A program made the translations under genes and the position numbers. The notes under the pieces are model-generated. The model did not search any database, had not been told where the DNA came from, and saw only the letters and a list, made by a program, of their open reading frames with translations. From positions 6,999 to 30,998 of the forward strand of contig NW_014577396.1 of NCBI RefSeq assembly GCF_000485595.1: a stretch of DNA of 24,000 bases. The letters run 5' to 3'. Positions 9,447 to 19,860 of the stretch are shown piece after piece. Position 1 is the stretch's first letter. Every line of letters begins with the position of its first letter. The DNA comes from Priapulus caudatus (lineage: Eukaryota > Priapulida > Priapulimorpha > Priapulimorphida > Priapulidae).

Positions 9447-10519
9447 GATGTCTTCCCTTCGATTTGTCTGTTCATGTTTAGCTGTCCCCTCCTGTCCCCC
9501 GTTCGATCCCTGGCTACGTCTCTAGATATCCCTTTCCCTTCTTTCGCGCTATCTATCTCATTCTTTCATATTCTTTCTCCCCCCCCTCTCTCTCTCTCAC
9601 TCATTATCTCCTAAGTAAATACCAACACATCGACACATATCGACACGCTGATCAAACGCGTTACGATAATAAATATACATTTATATAAATTGAAATTGAA
9701 TACCCATAATCCTCTCTCGCCTCAAGCGGAGAGGATGAGTCATCTCTAAGCTAGAGCCGCCGCGGACAGGCGGTACTGACATCCATCACACGGCTTCTCC
9801 ACACGAGATCTCATCGATAGCTTCAAGGACAGTCACTAATTACTCGCTCATTATATTTCGTGGTAATCGTCGGTGTAAGATCCGAGCGAATTGTTAGATT
9901 GTTCTGGACGACGGCATCGCGAGTTCGCGCAAAATAATTGCAGTGGAAAAATAGACGGACCTCAACGTTCACGCGCATGTGCACTGGACGCATTCTTGAC
10001 GACATGTTGTGTCAATCTAGTAGCAAATGATCCGTGTCTAAGACGTACACGTCAGCATAGGGTCTCCGATTTACAGGCGCGCCGAAATTAGTGTGCGGTT
10101 AGATATGTAATTAAAAAGGCGTTTTTTCCTCGTGTAACGAAGGCGGTACTTACGAAGACGTGAATGCGAAGCCGGCCAGCGTTAGCCACGACTAGAGCAC
10201 ATGTAATCCATCACAACGCTTGACATAAAGCTGACGTACGACAGCTCACGTTAGCTCTTACTCTGTAGTGATCGCATAGCTTAGTACAGAGTTATCAAGT
10301 TAGTTGGCCTTAGTTTAGTTGTTCTAGGTTAGCCTCGTGAGCTTTTACGCCTAGTGTGAACTCCGTCGTGTAATTTTCACACAATCCGCTGCTGCTTTGA
10401 CTCTCAGGTCTATTGCTAGGTATTGCATCAACTACCAATCGTACCAATAACTTTAAAACATACGCAAACCCAATAGCATCAATCCCAACATTTACATTAA
10501 CACTGACAGTAGCTTAAAG
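9447..10519. other. Unique stretch, CT-rich at its left edge; no gene seen
   Basis: Pyrimidine-rich to about 9600, then mixed composition. Short opposed frames at 9823-10005 and 9891-10091 overlap on opposite strands and have no recognisable domain. From about 10300 the sequence drifts toward GTTAG/CTTAG words before the telomere-like array. Confidence 0.55.
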
Positions 10520-10715
10520 TTTAACCCTAACGCTTACTCTAAATCTAATCCTAACACTAACGCTAACCCAAACCCTAACCCTAACGATAACAATAAAATT
10601 AACCCTAACCCTGATCCTGACTGACCCTGACCCTTACCCTGACCCTAATCCTAACCTTAACACTAACCATAGCCCTAACTCTAACACTAACCCTAACACT
10701 AGCTAACCCGAACAA
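10520..10715 (+). repeat. Degenerate telomere-like array 1 (CCCTAA on plus strand)
   Basis: About 195 bp of 6-bp units dominated by CCCTAA, with variants CACTAA, CCCTGA, TCCTAA and CTCTAA. The reverse complement of the main unit is TTAGGG, the common metazoan telomere repeat. The degeneracy and internal position point to an old interstitial telomeric sequence rather than a chromosome end. Confidence 0.9.
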
Positions 10716-11274
10716 TAGCTGTAACCATTATGCTAAGAATAGCTACTTAACCTAACTTCATATCATTATCAATTTCGTGATAGCCCGCTTGGATTACGAT
10801 GAACGAAACATAGTGTATTGGCTCGCGTTACCTGCATGCGTTGCTGTCAGGTGTGCAGGGGAAGCTCCAGGAATAATGGAAGCATGCCTGACGCATAGAC
10901 CTACATTATGGAGCTATTACTAACATATGTTACCACGATATTTGATCTTTATAGCAAAACACGCTTTACTGAAATAGAATTCAGGCGTCAATCGACCTGA
11001 ATGTTATTATATTAAATTTACAGCTGCAAAATAATATTGTTTGAAGATGTACCCGCTAGGGGGCGCCGACTGGCGGATGTCCGGTAATTTACAGGCTAGG
11101 GCGCGCTAATGGTATGCGACTGCTGTCGGCTGCTAGCAGGAATGACGATGTACGCGGTGTGCAAATTGAACGTGGCCGCTAACGAAGCTGGGCAATCACT
11201 TATGCAAGGCACAGGCGTGTTATCTTACACGTGAGACGTTCTCTGTTTTGACACGCGGTGTTTAGATTTAGCAA
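10716..11274. other. Unique stretch; no gene seen
   Basis: Mixed-composition sequence, with short open frames only. It separates the telomere-like array from the pyrimidine tract. Confidence 0.6.
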
Positions 11275-11708
11275 TATCTTCTCCTCCTGCTCTTCCTTCC
11301 CCTACACTTTATTTTATTCTTTTTATTTTCCTTATCATCATCTTCACTGTCCTATTCCGCCTCAGCATCCTCCCTTCTTTTCTCTGCTACGTTCTTCCAT
11401 CTTTCTTCCTCGTCGTTCGCCTCTTCTTTCTCTTCTTGCTTTGTTTTCATCTTCTCCTCCTCCGCCTCCTAATCCTTCTGCCCTTCCACCTCTACCCTCA
11501 CCTTTACCGCCACTACCACCTCCCCACCTTAACCATCACTACCACTCAATTCTCTTCCTCTTCCGTTTCCTTTTCCTTTTCCGCTTCCTCTTCCTCCTTC
11601 TCCTTCTTTTCCTCCTCCTCCTCCTCCTCCTCCTCCTCCTCCTGCTCCTCCTCCTCCTCCTCCTGCTCCTCCTGCTCCTGCTCCTCCTCCTCCTCTTCCT
11701 CATCCCCT
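11275..11708 (+). repeat. Pyrimidine tract with (CCT)n core
   Basis: About 430 bp of the plus strand is overwhelmingly C and T, with a (CCT/CTG)n core at about 11611-11700. Both strands are open over it: poly-Leu or poly-Ser on plus, poly-Glu or poly-Arg on minus. Such homopurine-homopyrimidine DNA can form triplex H-DNA. None of the frames has a domain. Confidence 0.92.
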
Positions 11709-12835
11709 TTCTTCTCTTTGCCACTCTCATTAATCGAAACTGGCACAGTATTAAACCGAGCGTCTGAACATTACCATTGAAATTGGTTCAAGTGTATAAG
11801 CGGTGCCGAACGAATATCTGTCGGTTAGGATTAGGTTTATGAGGTAGAGATCGAGTCCTTATGTGTGTTCGTCCGTATGTACATGACGGCTGACAGTGCC
11901 GCTCCGTATATATTGTCTGCCGTTCGGTAGTGTAAACGCCAGGGTTTATTCGCATGTGTACTTGATGTAGCGGGAATGTATGGCTTGTGGGCTATGTGAC
12001 ATCAGAATGCGTGCAGGCTGTAGTCCCTGGTCCACCTCCTAGTCGGCGTTGAGTTATTCGTACACTTGTAGAATTCCCTTATGATAAGGCCTGAATGGTA
12101 ATTTAGGATTCAGACTATGAATGTGAGCTCCTTTTTTATTATCTCATATCACTGCTAATGCTGATATAGAAAGAATATCGATCTGCATCTGTGGTCACCA
12201 GCGTTTATTTTAAGAATTTTTTCAGGTTTATTTAAATACGCAATAATCTGTATGAAGGTGGCATGCAGAGGTCACTGACCTCATGGGACAGGAAAGATTT
12301 TTTCATCAAAAACCAACAGAATAACCAAGAGAATTCGCGTATATATTTTGCGGGTACTTTTTATTCTTTCGGATAATCGATTTTAAAAAGGAATCGCTCT
12401 TGGTTAATTTGGTGTATATTAATACAAAAGGTTGGTCATTCAAAAATGTTAAATATATATATCAGATAATTAATTTATGAATGCAACAAGTGTACAATGC
12501 ATATAGACAAAGATTATTGTTAGAAAACAAACATATATTATAACAATATATTATCGGAAAACAAGATGAACCCAGAACGACCAGAAGAAGAAAGAAAGTT
12601 GCGACGCTCGATTTTTGGGATTTCTACAGAAATAGTAAAACTCCCAAATGCCAGTTCGGCTTATAAGTTGAAAATGTAATCTAGTTAATAATCGGTTTAC
12701 GGTTGGCGCGGTATTCCTTTGTCAGGAAATGCTGTTATTTTCCAATAGTCACGGAGCACGGGAACCCATATAGATGAAGACTGACTAATCTGTCAGCAAG
12801 ATATTACTGATATCATCACAAATAACGTCACATCG
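11709..12835. other. Unique stretch, 1.1 kb; no gene seen
   Basis: Mixed to A+T-rich sequence with stops in all frames. ATATATTAT occurs twice close together at about 12532-12555. No recognisable coding, RNA or mobile feature. Confidence 0.6.
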
Positions 12836-12931
12836 CTGTGTCCCTACCCTTTGTGCTTGTCTATGCCTTCTTTCCCCCCTATCCTCCCCCCATTTCTCCT
12901 CTTCCTCGTTTCCCTTTTCCTTTCTTTTCCG

Positions 12932-14696
12932 AATTTCTCTCCTTACCTTTTTCCCGTTCTTCTTCAACACCGTTTCGTTGTCTCCACCTTCCAACCCTCC
13001 GCATTCTGCTCATGCTGATCACCCTCCTTCTGCTCCTCTTTTAACTTTTGCACTTACTACCTCTTCCTCCTCTCTTTCTTATTCCTTCCCATCCTAATCC
13101 TCTCCGTCTTTTTCTTTTGGACCCCTTGTTTTTTTCGTTTCTACTTCCCATCTTCTTCTCTGATTTCCCCGCATTCCCTCATTCTCGTAATACTAATACC
13201 TCGTTCCCTTCCTACTCAGCTTCTTTTGTGCCACCGCTACATTTTTCCTCCTTTAGCTTCCGCCAGAATCCATACTGTCCTTTTTTATTCCCCTCATTAT
13301 GTTCGTACATAGCAAGGCAGGCAAATATAGCGAACGTTTGTATCATGACAGATACGGTTGTCTTTCCTCTTCTTTTCACCATGTCCGCTTCTAATCCGCC
13401 TTCCCCTCCCCTCCCTCTTAATTTCGCTCCCATCCTTTCCCCTTACTTGTCTTTCTCTCCGTCATGCTTCTCCGTGCAAGGAGTGGTGAAGGGGAGTTGT
13501 GTGGGGAATTCTGTTTTACCTTCTCGTTAGACCTTTAATCGCACATGCGCGGAAAGCGCCTCGTCTTACCTTGAAGAAACTAACCTGTCGATATAGTCGC
13601 GTCTTATTGACTGGACGCCATTTCAGGCACTAAAGTGTTTTAGCACTTTTTGATCGGCCTGCAGTAACTGAGAAGAAAATAAGCGGATATTTATTAGAGT
13701 TATATGAAATTTATAAGCGGGAACGTGTATAAAGCGATGCGCGGCCCGCAGTCGCGTGACTGAATGCATATTTCAAATCGATAAAATCTTATCAGTAGGG
13801 CCGAGTGATGATTGGATGACTAAATCTATTCTCGGCAAACGACATGGCTTTAATTCACGCGCAGTCAATGAGCGAGAGAGAGAAAGAGAGGGGGGATTGA
13901 GAGAAGATAAAAAAAATCGTAGCGAGCAGAAAACTATATTATTGATAGTTTCCGACAATTTCTGTCAGAAATCGTTTTAATTTTGTTACGTATTTTTCTG
14001 ACGAATTTCTTCTTTGCACCAAGATCCGTTCACATCTGCAATTTTCGTAGAATCCTATAAATCGACATGCATGCTCGATACAACGGACATAGTCAGTCAG
14101 TGTGGGACGAATAACAGCAAGAAAAACGCAATGATTGTATTCAGGAACGGCATAGCTTTATTCGGTTTCCCTCCGACAAGCTTTCATAAACCTATGCAAG
14201 AATAGCATATGGCCTGTAACTGCGCGCGCTACATTACACTTGCTTACCCAAAGTCACAAAGAGCTCAGAAACCAGTAGCCTGTTGGGCCACCCTGCTGCA
14301 TTATCAAAAAATAGCTGAATGAACAGCTACATAGGCCATATATACAGGCACACGGTCAGTGCTAGTTTGTTACATGATGAACATATAGTGATAACGGCAT
14401 TCAGTGTCCCGACAGCATTTAATGTCGTCGGAATTCACTGTCGTCATCACTTATTGATGTCGATATTTAGTGACGTCAGCATTCGATGTTGACTTTGCGA
14501 GTTTTAGTTAATGATCTCTCGATCGAATTTATTTAACGTCTGAAATCGGCGCGAGATACATGATTGCTGCGGTGTGACCGAGCCATGGGCACATACGCAC
14601 GCGCACGCCTATGTACGCACTCGCACGCACACGCACACGTACGCCCTCACCCACACAAACAAACACACATACGCGCGCGCACGCATATATGTACTC

Positions 14697-14773
<77 letters not shown>

Positions 14774-14774
14774 C
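12932..14774 (+). repeat. Large direct repeat, copy B (pairs with 1-2022)
   Basis: Collinear same-strand match to copy A across its whole length. Homology reaches back at least to 12932; the pyrimidine-rich DNA from 12836 may belong to it but its counterpart would lie left of the window. The 160-aa Pro/Ser/Phe/Leu-rich frame at 13048-13530 is broken by indels in copy A, so it is not a conserved gene. After the CA tract the two copies have unrelated sequence, putting the right breakpoint inside or at the end of the microsatellite. Confidence 0.93.
14703..14774. repeat. (CA)n microsatellite, copy B
   Basis: An almost pure run of about 29 CA units followed by CATATACACACACC. It is the counterpart of the interrupted tract at 1888-2022 but much cleaner. 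Confidence 0.96.
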
Positions 14775-14835
14775 AGGACCGTAGCTAGCGGAAAGGGTAT
14801 CTATTAAAATAATTAATAGATCTATGGATATCGTT

Positions 14836-14853
14836 TCTCCCTCTCTATGTCTC

Positions 14854-14899
<46 letters not shown>
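14836..14899. repeat. (CT)n microsatellite
   Basis: CT-rich from 14836, with a pure run of about 20 CT units at 14858-14898. Confidence 0.95.
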
Positions 14900-14900
<1 letters not shown>

Positions 14901-15499
14901 GATTAGATACCTTGTGGGCCGATGGCAGAACGAGCGTCAAATTAGGATGAAACGCATATAGCGTAAGAATAACGAGGAACCTTAACGACCAATAACGAGG
15001 GCAAAAAGTTAGTGCTAAACACACAATACAAGAGTCACAACATTACAGTAAACTAATCATATGGAACTAATCATTGATCCGGCATCAATGCTTCTCCCCG
15101 GTTGATTGTTTGTCCGCATGTAAAATCACAAACCAAGGAAGCCCTCCAAAGTATATGTAACACGAGCAATGAGAAGCTACGGACAACGATCCACACAACG
15201 AATCGGAAACCATGAGCTGGTGAGAGCAATTTTTGAAATCAAGTTTCCGGCACTCGCAAACAGACAATGCGATACCCGCGCCGGCGACACGGCGCCTGAT
15301 TACGATGCTTCACGTGACGTGTGCGTCACGCTCGTGCTGCTGCTACGTCATCCGAATGCGCAGCAGACGAATGAAGGCCTGCAATTAGTCGCCCTGTGTG
15401 CAGCAAGCTACGGCCGGATATCGGATGTCGTCACAAATTGACTGGTTTTGAAGTGGTTTTTCAAACTTACTTTTCTACGCGATACTGCTGTTTTTCCGC
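14900..15499. other. Unique stretch with a small CRE-like inverted repeat; no gene called
   Basis: A plus-strand frame at 15169-15441 (90 aa) reads as reasonably balanced peptide but has no domain I recognise, and it is overlapped in part by a minus-strand frame. Within it, CGTGACG and CGTCACG (15313-15330) form a perfect 7-bp inverted repeat with a TGTG loop. Each arm contains TGACG, the half-site bound by CREB/ATF factors. Confidence 0.45.

Positions 15500-15533
<34 letters not shown>
15500..15533. repeat. (AT)n microsatellite
   Basis: Thirty-four bases of AT with one phase slip near 15510. Confidence 0.95.
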
Positions 15534-16030
15534 GGGGGAATAAATAACTCGCAACCGCGCTGCCATGCCGTGGCTTTTGAAAGTAAACTCTAAAATCAAA
15601 ATTAAAAACTCAAATTAACTTGAATTAAATTCTCGAAGAAGACACATACACGCGTAATTTTTCCCACACCGAAAGAAATTCCGCATGCAAACATCGCTCG
15701 TTGCGTGCGGCAGTTTTGTGTTTGTATCTTTCATCGTGCGGTGCGGGAGACTGCGCGGAAATGTATGCATTTCCCATGCTAGATGAATGCGCCGCGTGTG
15801 TGTAGGATATGACGGCGCGACGGGATGCCATGACGGCAGCGCGAGGATGGATGGCCGCGCGACCTGCTCGCTCATGTATGCTGTACGGCACGCTGGCACT
15901 CTCCACGTAAGTCTAATCAGATCCGATCGGATTTCGCAGAGCTGCCAGCGATCAAGTCGATCGGCTGGCAGGCTGCGACCAACGATTAAACGCCATCCTC
16001 CTCTGCTAACTAATCCTCAGCACCCCTTCC
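15534..16030. other. Unique stretch; no gene seen
   Basis: CpG-rich mixed sequence. Overlapping open frames occur on both strands (15615-16059) without any recognisable domain, as expected for stop-poor GC-rich DNA. Confidence 0.55.
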
Positions 16031-16098
16031 CAATTACATCTCTCACGGACCCTCCCTAATTACTTATCTCACGACCCTCCCTAATCAAACGCCCTCCC
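16031..16098 (+). repeat. 25-bp tandem repeat, about 2.5 units
   Basis: Units begin at 16031 and 16056 and share AATTAC, TCTCACG and the end word ACCCTCC. A partial third unit (CTAATCA...GCCCTCC) follows. Confidence 0.8.
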
Positions 16099-17078
16099 TA
16101 CCAACTTAATCCGACTCCATGCCACACTTATTCAACTTATATATCACTCTTGTTCACACTCCTTCACCTACTCTCTCCTCGCAAACCATTTATGCCCACA
16201 CTAATTTAATGCACTAATTTTAATCTTGACAATATATAACAACAATACACCAACTGACATCCAATCAAACTACTGTCCTAGCCCTCCACGTGTCAGTCCC
16301 AGACAGTGTCAGTAAATCCATGTGTATTGCACCCCACTCTACCCGACTCTTCCAAACTGACGGCTGCCCAGCTATACTTCTTCCCCTTGCAAGTCCCGTT
16401 ACAGCCCTCATTTCGCTAGACTCTAGCATCGAAGTACCAAACTGCGATGGATTAAGTGCTGCCCATATGCAGATTTCCGACACGCTACAGTCACGCGTGC
16501 GTTTATATGGCAGGTCGTTAAAACTCGTGTAACTAATGCGCGCCAGTTATTTCCCCTCCATAATCAATCTCGTCTGTCCTCTACCCGCCACGTGATATGA
16601 TCGGCATCGAAGAAACATGACGTAATACGCGAAATAAATCGCGCTACCACGTGAGAGGTATATCGGGACAAGCAGCCAGCCCGGAGCGCAAATCCATCGC
16701 TGATAACTTTTAAGGAAAAGTATTATAATATGATCAGCAGCAAGCCCAGCTTCCCCACATGTGTGTGTTGATGGAGTTGTGTGTATAGAGACAAGATGTG
16801 TAGACTATATGGTCTGAAGGGTACACACTTATGTTGCGCTGAGCTGCGTTCGTCCTGTCGAAAAGTTAGCCAGGCTTCTTTCATCATGGCCCGGTGTCAG
16901 GTTGCTGATTGGCCCTTCGATTATTCCTGTTTATATATTTTTTGCCATGAACTGTTACGGAAAACCCAAATTTAGTACAATGATATAACCAAGTTGGTCC
17001 TAATCTGGCGTATGTTGCAGTCTGTTTTAGCCTGTAGCAACTATCACAATAACGATATTACACGACCAAATTGTAATT
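16099..17078. other. Unique stretch, about 1 kb; no gene seen
   Basis: Opposed frames at 16265-16483 (minus) and 16290-16532 (plus) overlap each other and show no domain. The rest has short frames only. No RNA gene or mobile element end was recognised. Confidence 0.55.
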
Positions 17079-17157
17079 ACCTCCGCCAGGGGCTTGGCGG
17101 AGGTTATGTTTTCACCGGCGTGTATTTGAGTGGTGGTTTGTGGGTTTGTGGGTTTGT
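17079..17157 (+). mobile_element. Palindrome-headed short repeat, forward copy
   Basis: Starts with a perfect 10-bp inverted repeat, ACCTCCGCCA and TGGCGGAGGT (17079-17104), around the loop GGGGCT. A weaker shared tail follows, containing TTCACC, a GTGT word and GGTTTGT. The reverse complement of 20844-20922 has the same palindrome and loop exactly, then a similar tail. This is most simply the end of, or a copy of, a short non-autonomous repeat. No transposase is seen and no target-site duplication is obvious, so the family is unknown. Confidence 0.6.
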
Positions 17158-18611
17158 GTACGAGTTCGCGCGCGTGTGTGCATGGATATACGCGTGTACG
17201 TGCGTGTGTACTAACTGTGAGCGTGCACGTCTTCGGGTTCGCATTTGGGTTCTATTTTGATTTAGTTCGCACGATCAGCACTTTCTCGCGTGCGCACGCC
17301 CCCCGACGTATATTGCCGATTCGCCATCCTTGTCTCGATGTTGAGATTTCAGCGTGTATCCCTTCGTCGTTTTACTACTAATTGGATTTCGTTTCGAGAG
17401 CTATATACCCACTCTCGCAAACATCGCTCTCGCAGCGATACCATACGCAATAGACCTAATCTATTTTCTCCCATCAAGAACAATCAAACGGGCTGGTCAC
17501 ACTGCTGGCAGCTCTACAAGTTTTTCATCTCGTTCGAAATTGTCCGCCGTTGCCGATGACGTCATCGCCTGGCTGCGACAATGGGCGAAGGGCATCGCGT
17601 GGCGGGAACAACGAGGGCACGTGCGAGACAACGACGGCTTTGGAAAGTCACGCGAAGAACCTACGGACGAGAGGTAACAGGGAGGCAGAGGAGAGGCAGA
17701 TGGAATGATGTCGAAGAGAGGCTGACGGGAGAATCAGAGCGATGGTGATGAATGCGGTTTGGAGAGCTCGCAGTCTCGAAGCTGGCTGTCAAAGGTAGGC
17801 GTTGATTCAGACGGGAGAGTGACAGACAGGGAGACAGAGAAACGACGAGGGTGAAGCAGAGTGAGAATGGGAAGGAAAAGATGAATATTTAGGTGTGTGA
17901 GAAACTTGTATCGCGTATTGATTCTCGAATGCATATGCAATGCGAGAGTGGAAGGTCACGCGCGAAAAAAGCGTAGATTTCCCTCGAAGTGAAACAAAAT
18001 GAAACTGACAGCGCTAGCAATTGTACAAATTCACTGACTGCCAGGCCTCGTACCATCACTCTAGCCACTTTCTGCCAATGAGTGCGGCACACTTTGTTTC
18101 GTGAGCGGAACGAAGAGACGAAAATGAGTGGCCAAGAATCGTCTGACAAAACAATTGGAAAACCAAGCGACCATGTGTCAAAAGATATGTTGCGAGCTAC
18201 CGAGTACCTGTTGAAGTGTGACGGTTCTACTTCTGGTTTCGGCACTAATCTCGGCATCGTCAACATTAGTTGTAGAGGCCCAGCACCAGAGTGGAGATTG
18301 TCGATCCTTGTTCCATGCATGATTAGCTCTCAATGTTGTATGCAGTGGCAATTCAAGGCTGACCATAGAGTAACTGATGTTCGATAATACGAACAAAAAT
18401 TAAATGACGTAACGACGACACGCACCTACGTGTGGTGTGCCTTCTTGTCTGCTCCCGCACATATGACGCGTCTATGCAGCATGAGGAGATACATGCGTCT
18501 GTATTCACCGACGTCCAGCAAACTGATGGTCTTATATATCATCGATGTATCAATTACCGCATGATTCAACAGTTGATCCACATAACCGTAACTATTCTGT
18601 TACTAAACTAT
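17158..18611. other. Unique stretch between inverted repeats and array 2; no confident gene
   Basis: Mixed, CpG-rich sequence. GT-rich to about 17220, then several overlapping frames on both strands (17290-17677, 17734-17940, 17889-18320). None has a domain I recognise. One short frame with a reasonable start context is listed separately. Confidence 0.5.
18127..18387 (+). CDS. Unrecognised 86-aa open frame, doubtful
   Basis: The ATG at 18127, or an in-frame upstream ATG at 18082, starts a frame with balanced, soluble-looking composition: MSGQESSDKT near the start, a middle containing DMLRATEYLLKC, and several cysteines near the end. The AAAATGA start context is acceptable for a eukaryote. 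I recognise no family, signal peptide or membrane segment. The minus strand is open for 143 aa over most of the same interval, which weakens the case. A single exon or pure chance are both possible. Confidence 0.12.
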   Translation, partial: SGQESSDKTIGKPSDHVSKDMLRATEYLLKCDGSTSGFGTNLGIVNISCRGPAPEWRLSILVPCMISSQCCMQWQFKADHRVTDVR

Positions 18612-18892
18612 TATAACCCTAACCTTAACCCTAACCTCACCCTATCCCGAACCCTAAACATAACCCTAACTCTGACGCTAAATATAACTCTAATCATAAC
18701 CCTAACCCTAACCCTAACCCTAACTCTACCCCTTACCCTAACCGTAACTCAACCCCTAACCCTAACCCTAACCTCTATCCCTAACCCTAATGCCAACCCC
18801 AATCTCAAGCCCAACTGAACCCCAACCCCAAGCCCAAGCTGATCTCTAACCCTAACCATATCTCTAACCTAATCTTAACCCTAGCTATAACC
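18612..18892 (+). repeat. Degenerate telomere-like array 2 (CCCTAA on plus strand)
   Basis: About 280 bp of CCCTAA-type units in the same orientation as array 1. Its best-preserved core (about 18696-18722) has four consecutive CCCTAA-type units. Toward the right, units drift to CCCCAA and CCCAAG. The Leu/Thr-rich frame at 18432-18818 is a translation of this array. Confidence 0.92.
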
Positions 18893-19145
18893 TCAGGGAC
18901 GTTAAGCAGTGACAAGGTCGACGTGTGCAAGGTTGGCAAGAAATAACGTGAAATTGGTCAACACTGCGGGCGCCGCAGCGCTATTTCCCCTGGTAAATTC
19001 GCGCCGTCGCGCGAGCCGCGTACGTCAAACTCAATGTCAAGCTAATCATTGTCGCTGGCGGCCAGCCCGCGCAGACGTAGCGCACGCCGACGCCAAGACT
19101 TCCTTATCGCTGGAGAGCAAGCTGATGAAGAAGCAGTCGATGTAG
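18893..19145. other. Unique GC-rich link between array 2 and the minisatellite
   Basis: CpG-rich, with a short GCGGGCGCCGC near-palindrome at about 18966. A 78-aa frame here has no recognisable domain. Confidence 0.5.
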
Positions 19146-19860
19146 AGAGAGTGGTGGGAGGCTGTGATGATGGTGAGAATGGGGAGGCTGTGAGGATGGT
19201 GAGGATGGGGAGGCTGTGATGATGGTGAGAATGGGGAGGCTGTGAGGATGGTGAGAATGGCGGATGGACTGCTGGGGATGTGGGAGAGGTAATGGGCGAG
19301 ACTGGCTAAGGATGGGAGGCTGTGAGGATGGGTGAGCGCTTGTAAGGATTGCGGGGCTGTGAGGCATGGGGAGCGCTGTGGAGGATGGCTCGGAGAATGG
19401 GAGGCTGCTGAGGATGGTTTTCGAGGGAATGCGGAGGCTTTGTGATGAGATGGGGGAGATGGCGGAGGCTGCTGAGGATGGGGTGGAAAGCGCTGTGAGG
19501 GTGGGTGAGGATGGGGTGGGCTGGGTAGGCATGGAATTCTGCAGTGATGCCGCGCGCAGCGCTTGTGCTGAGAATGAGGAAGCTGTGCGAGGTATGGGAG
19601 GTTGGTGAATATCGGGGGGAAGCTGTGAGGGATGAGCGCGAGGGGATGGGTAGTCGCTTGTGAGGCATAGTGATGGATTGGGCGAGGCTGTGAGGATGGC
19701 GAGATGAGGCCGGCTGCTGGAATGGAGAGGATGAGTTGAAAAGAAGGGAAGCTGTGAGGATGAGGAGGATGGGGAGGCTGTGAGGATGGGGAGGCTGTGA
19801 GGATGGCGAGGATGAGGCGGCTGCGAGCATGATAGAAATGAGGAGGATGTGAGGATCGGT
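19146..19860 (+). repeat. G-rich minisatellite (26-bp and about 15-bp units)
   Basis: The unit centres on GGAGGCTGTGAGGATGG. At 19157-19260 it repeats cleanly with a 26-bp period, alternating GATGATGG and GAGGATGG forms. At 19261-19740 it becomes ragged with extra G or C bases. At about 19745-19830 it is regular again with shorter units. Ser/Pro/His-rich frames on the minus strand (up to 194 aa) are translations of the repeat and carry no domain. Confidence 0.9.

Noticed and set aside
9500-9520. GTTCGATCCC resembling a tRNA B box
   Set aside because: The flanking bases do not pair into a T-arm, and no A box or acceptor stem is found upstream.
11258-11780. Poly-Leu/poly-Ser and poly-Glu/poly-Arg frames in the pyrimidine tract
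   Set aside because: Explained by (CCT)n in different frames; no domain, and opposite strands equally open.
13048-13530. 160-aa Pro/Ser/Phe-rich frame in duplicate copy B
   Set aside because: The matching part of copy A has frame-breaking indels and no equivalent frame, so it is not conserved coding sequence.
17079-17104. Rho-independent terminator reading of the GC-rich palindrome
   Set aside because: No T-run follows the stem, the context is eukaryotic, and the same palindrome recurs inverted with a shared tail, which fits a repeat element better.
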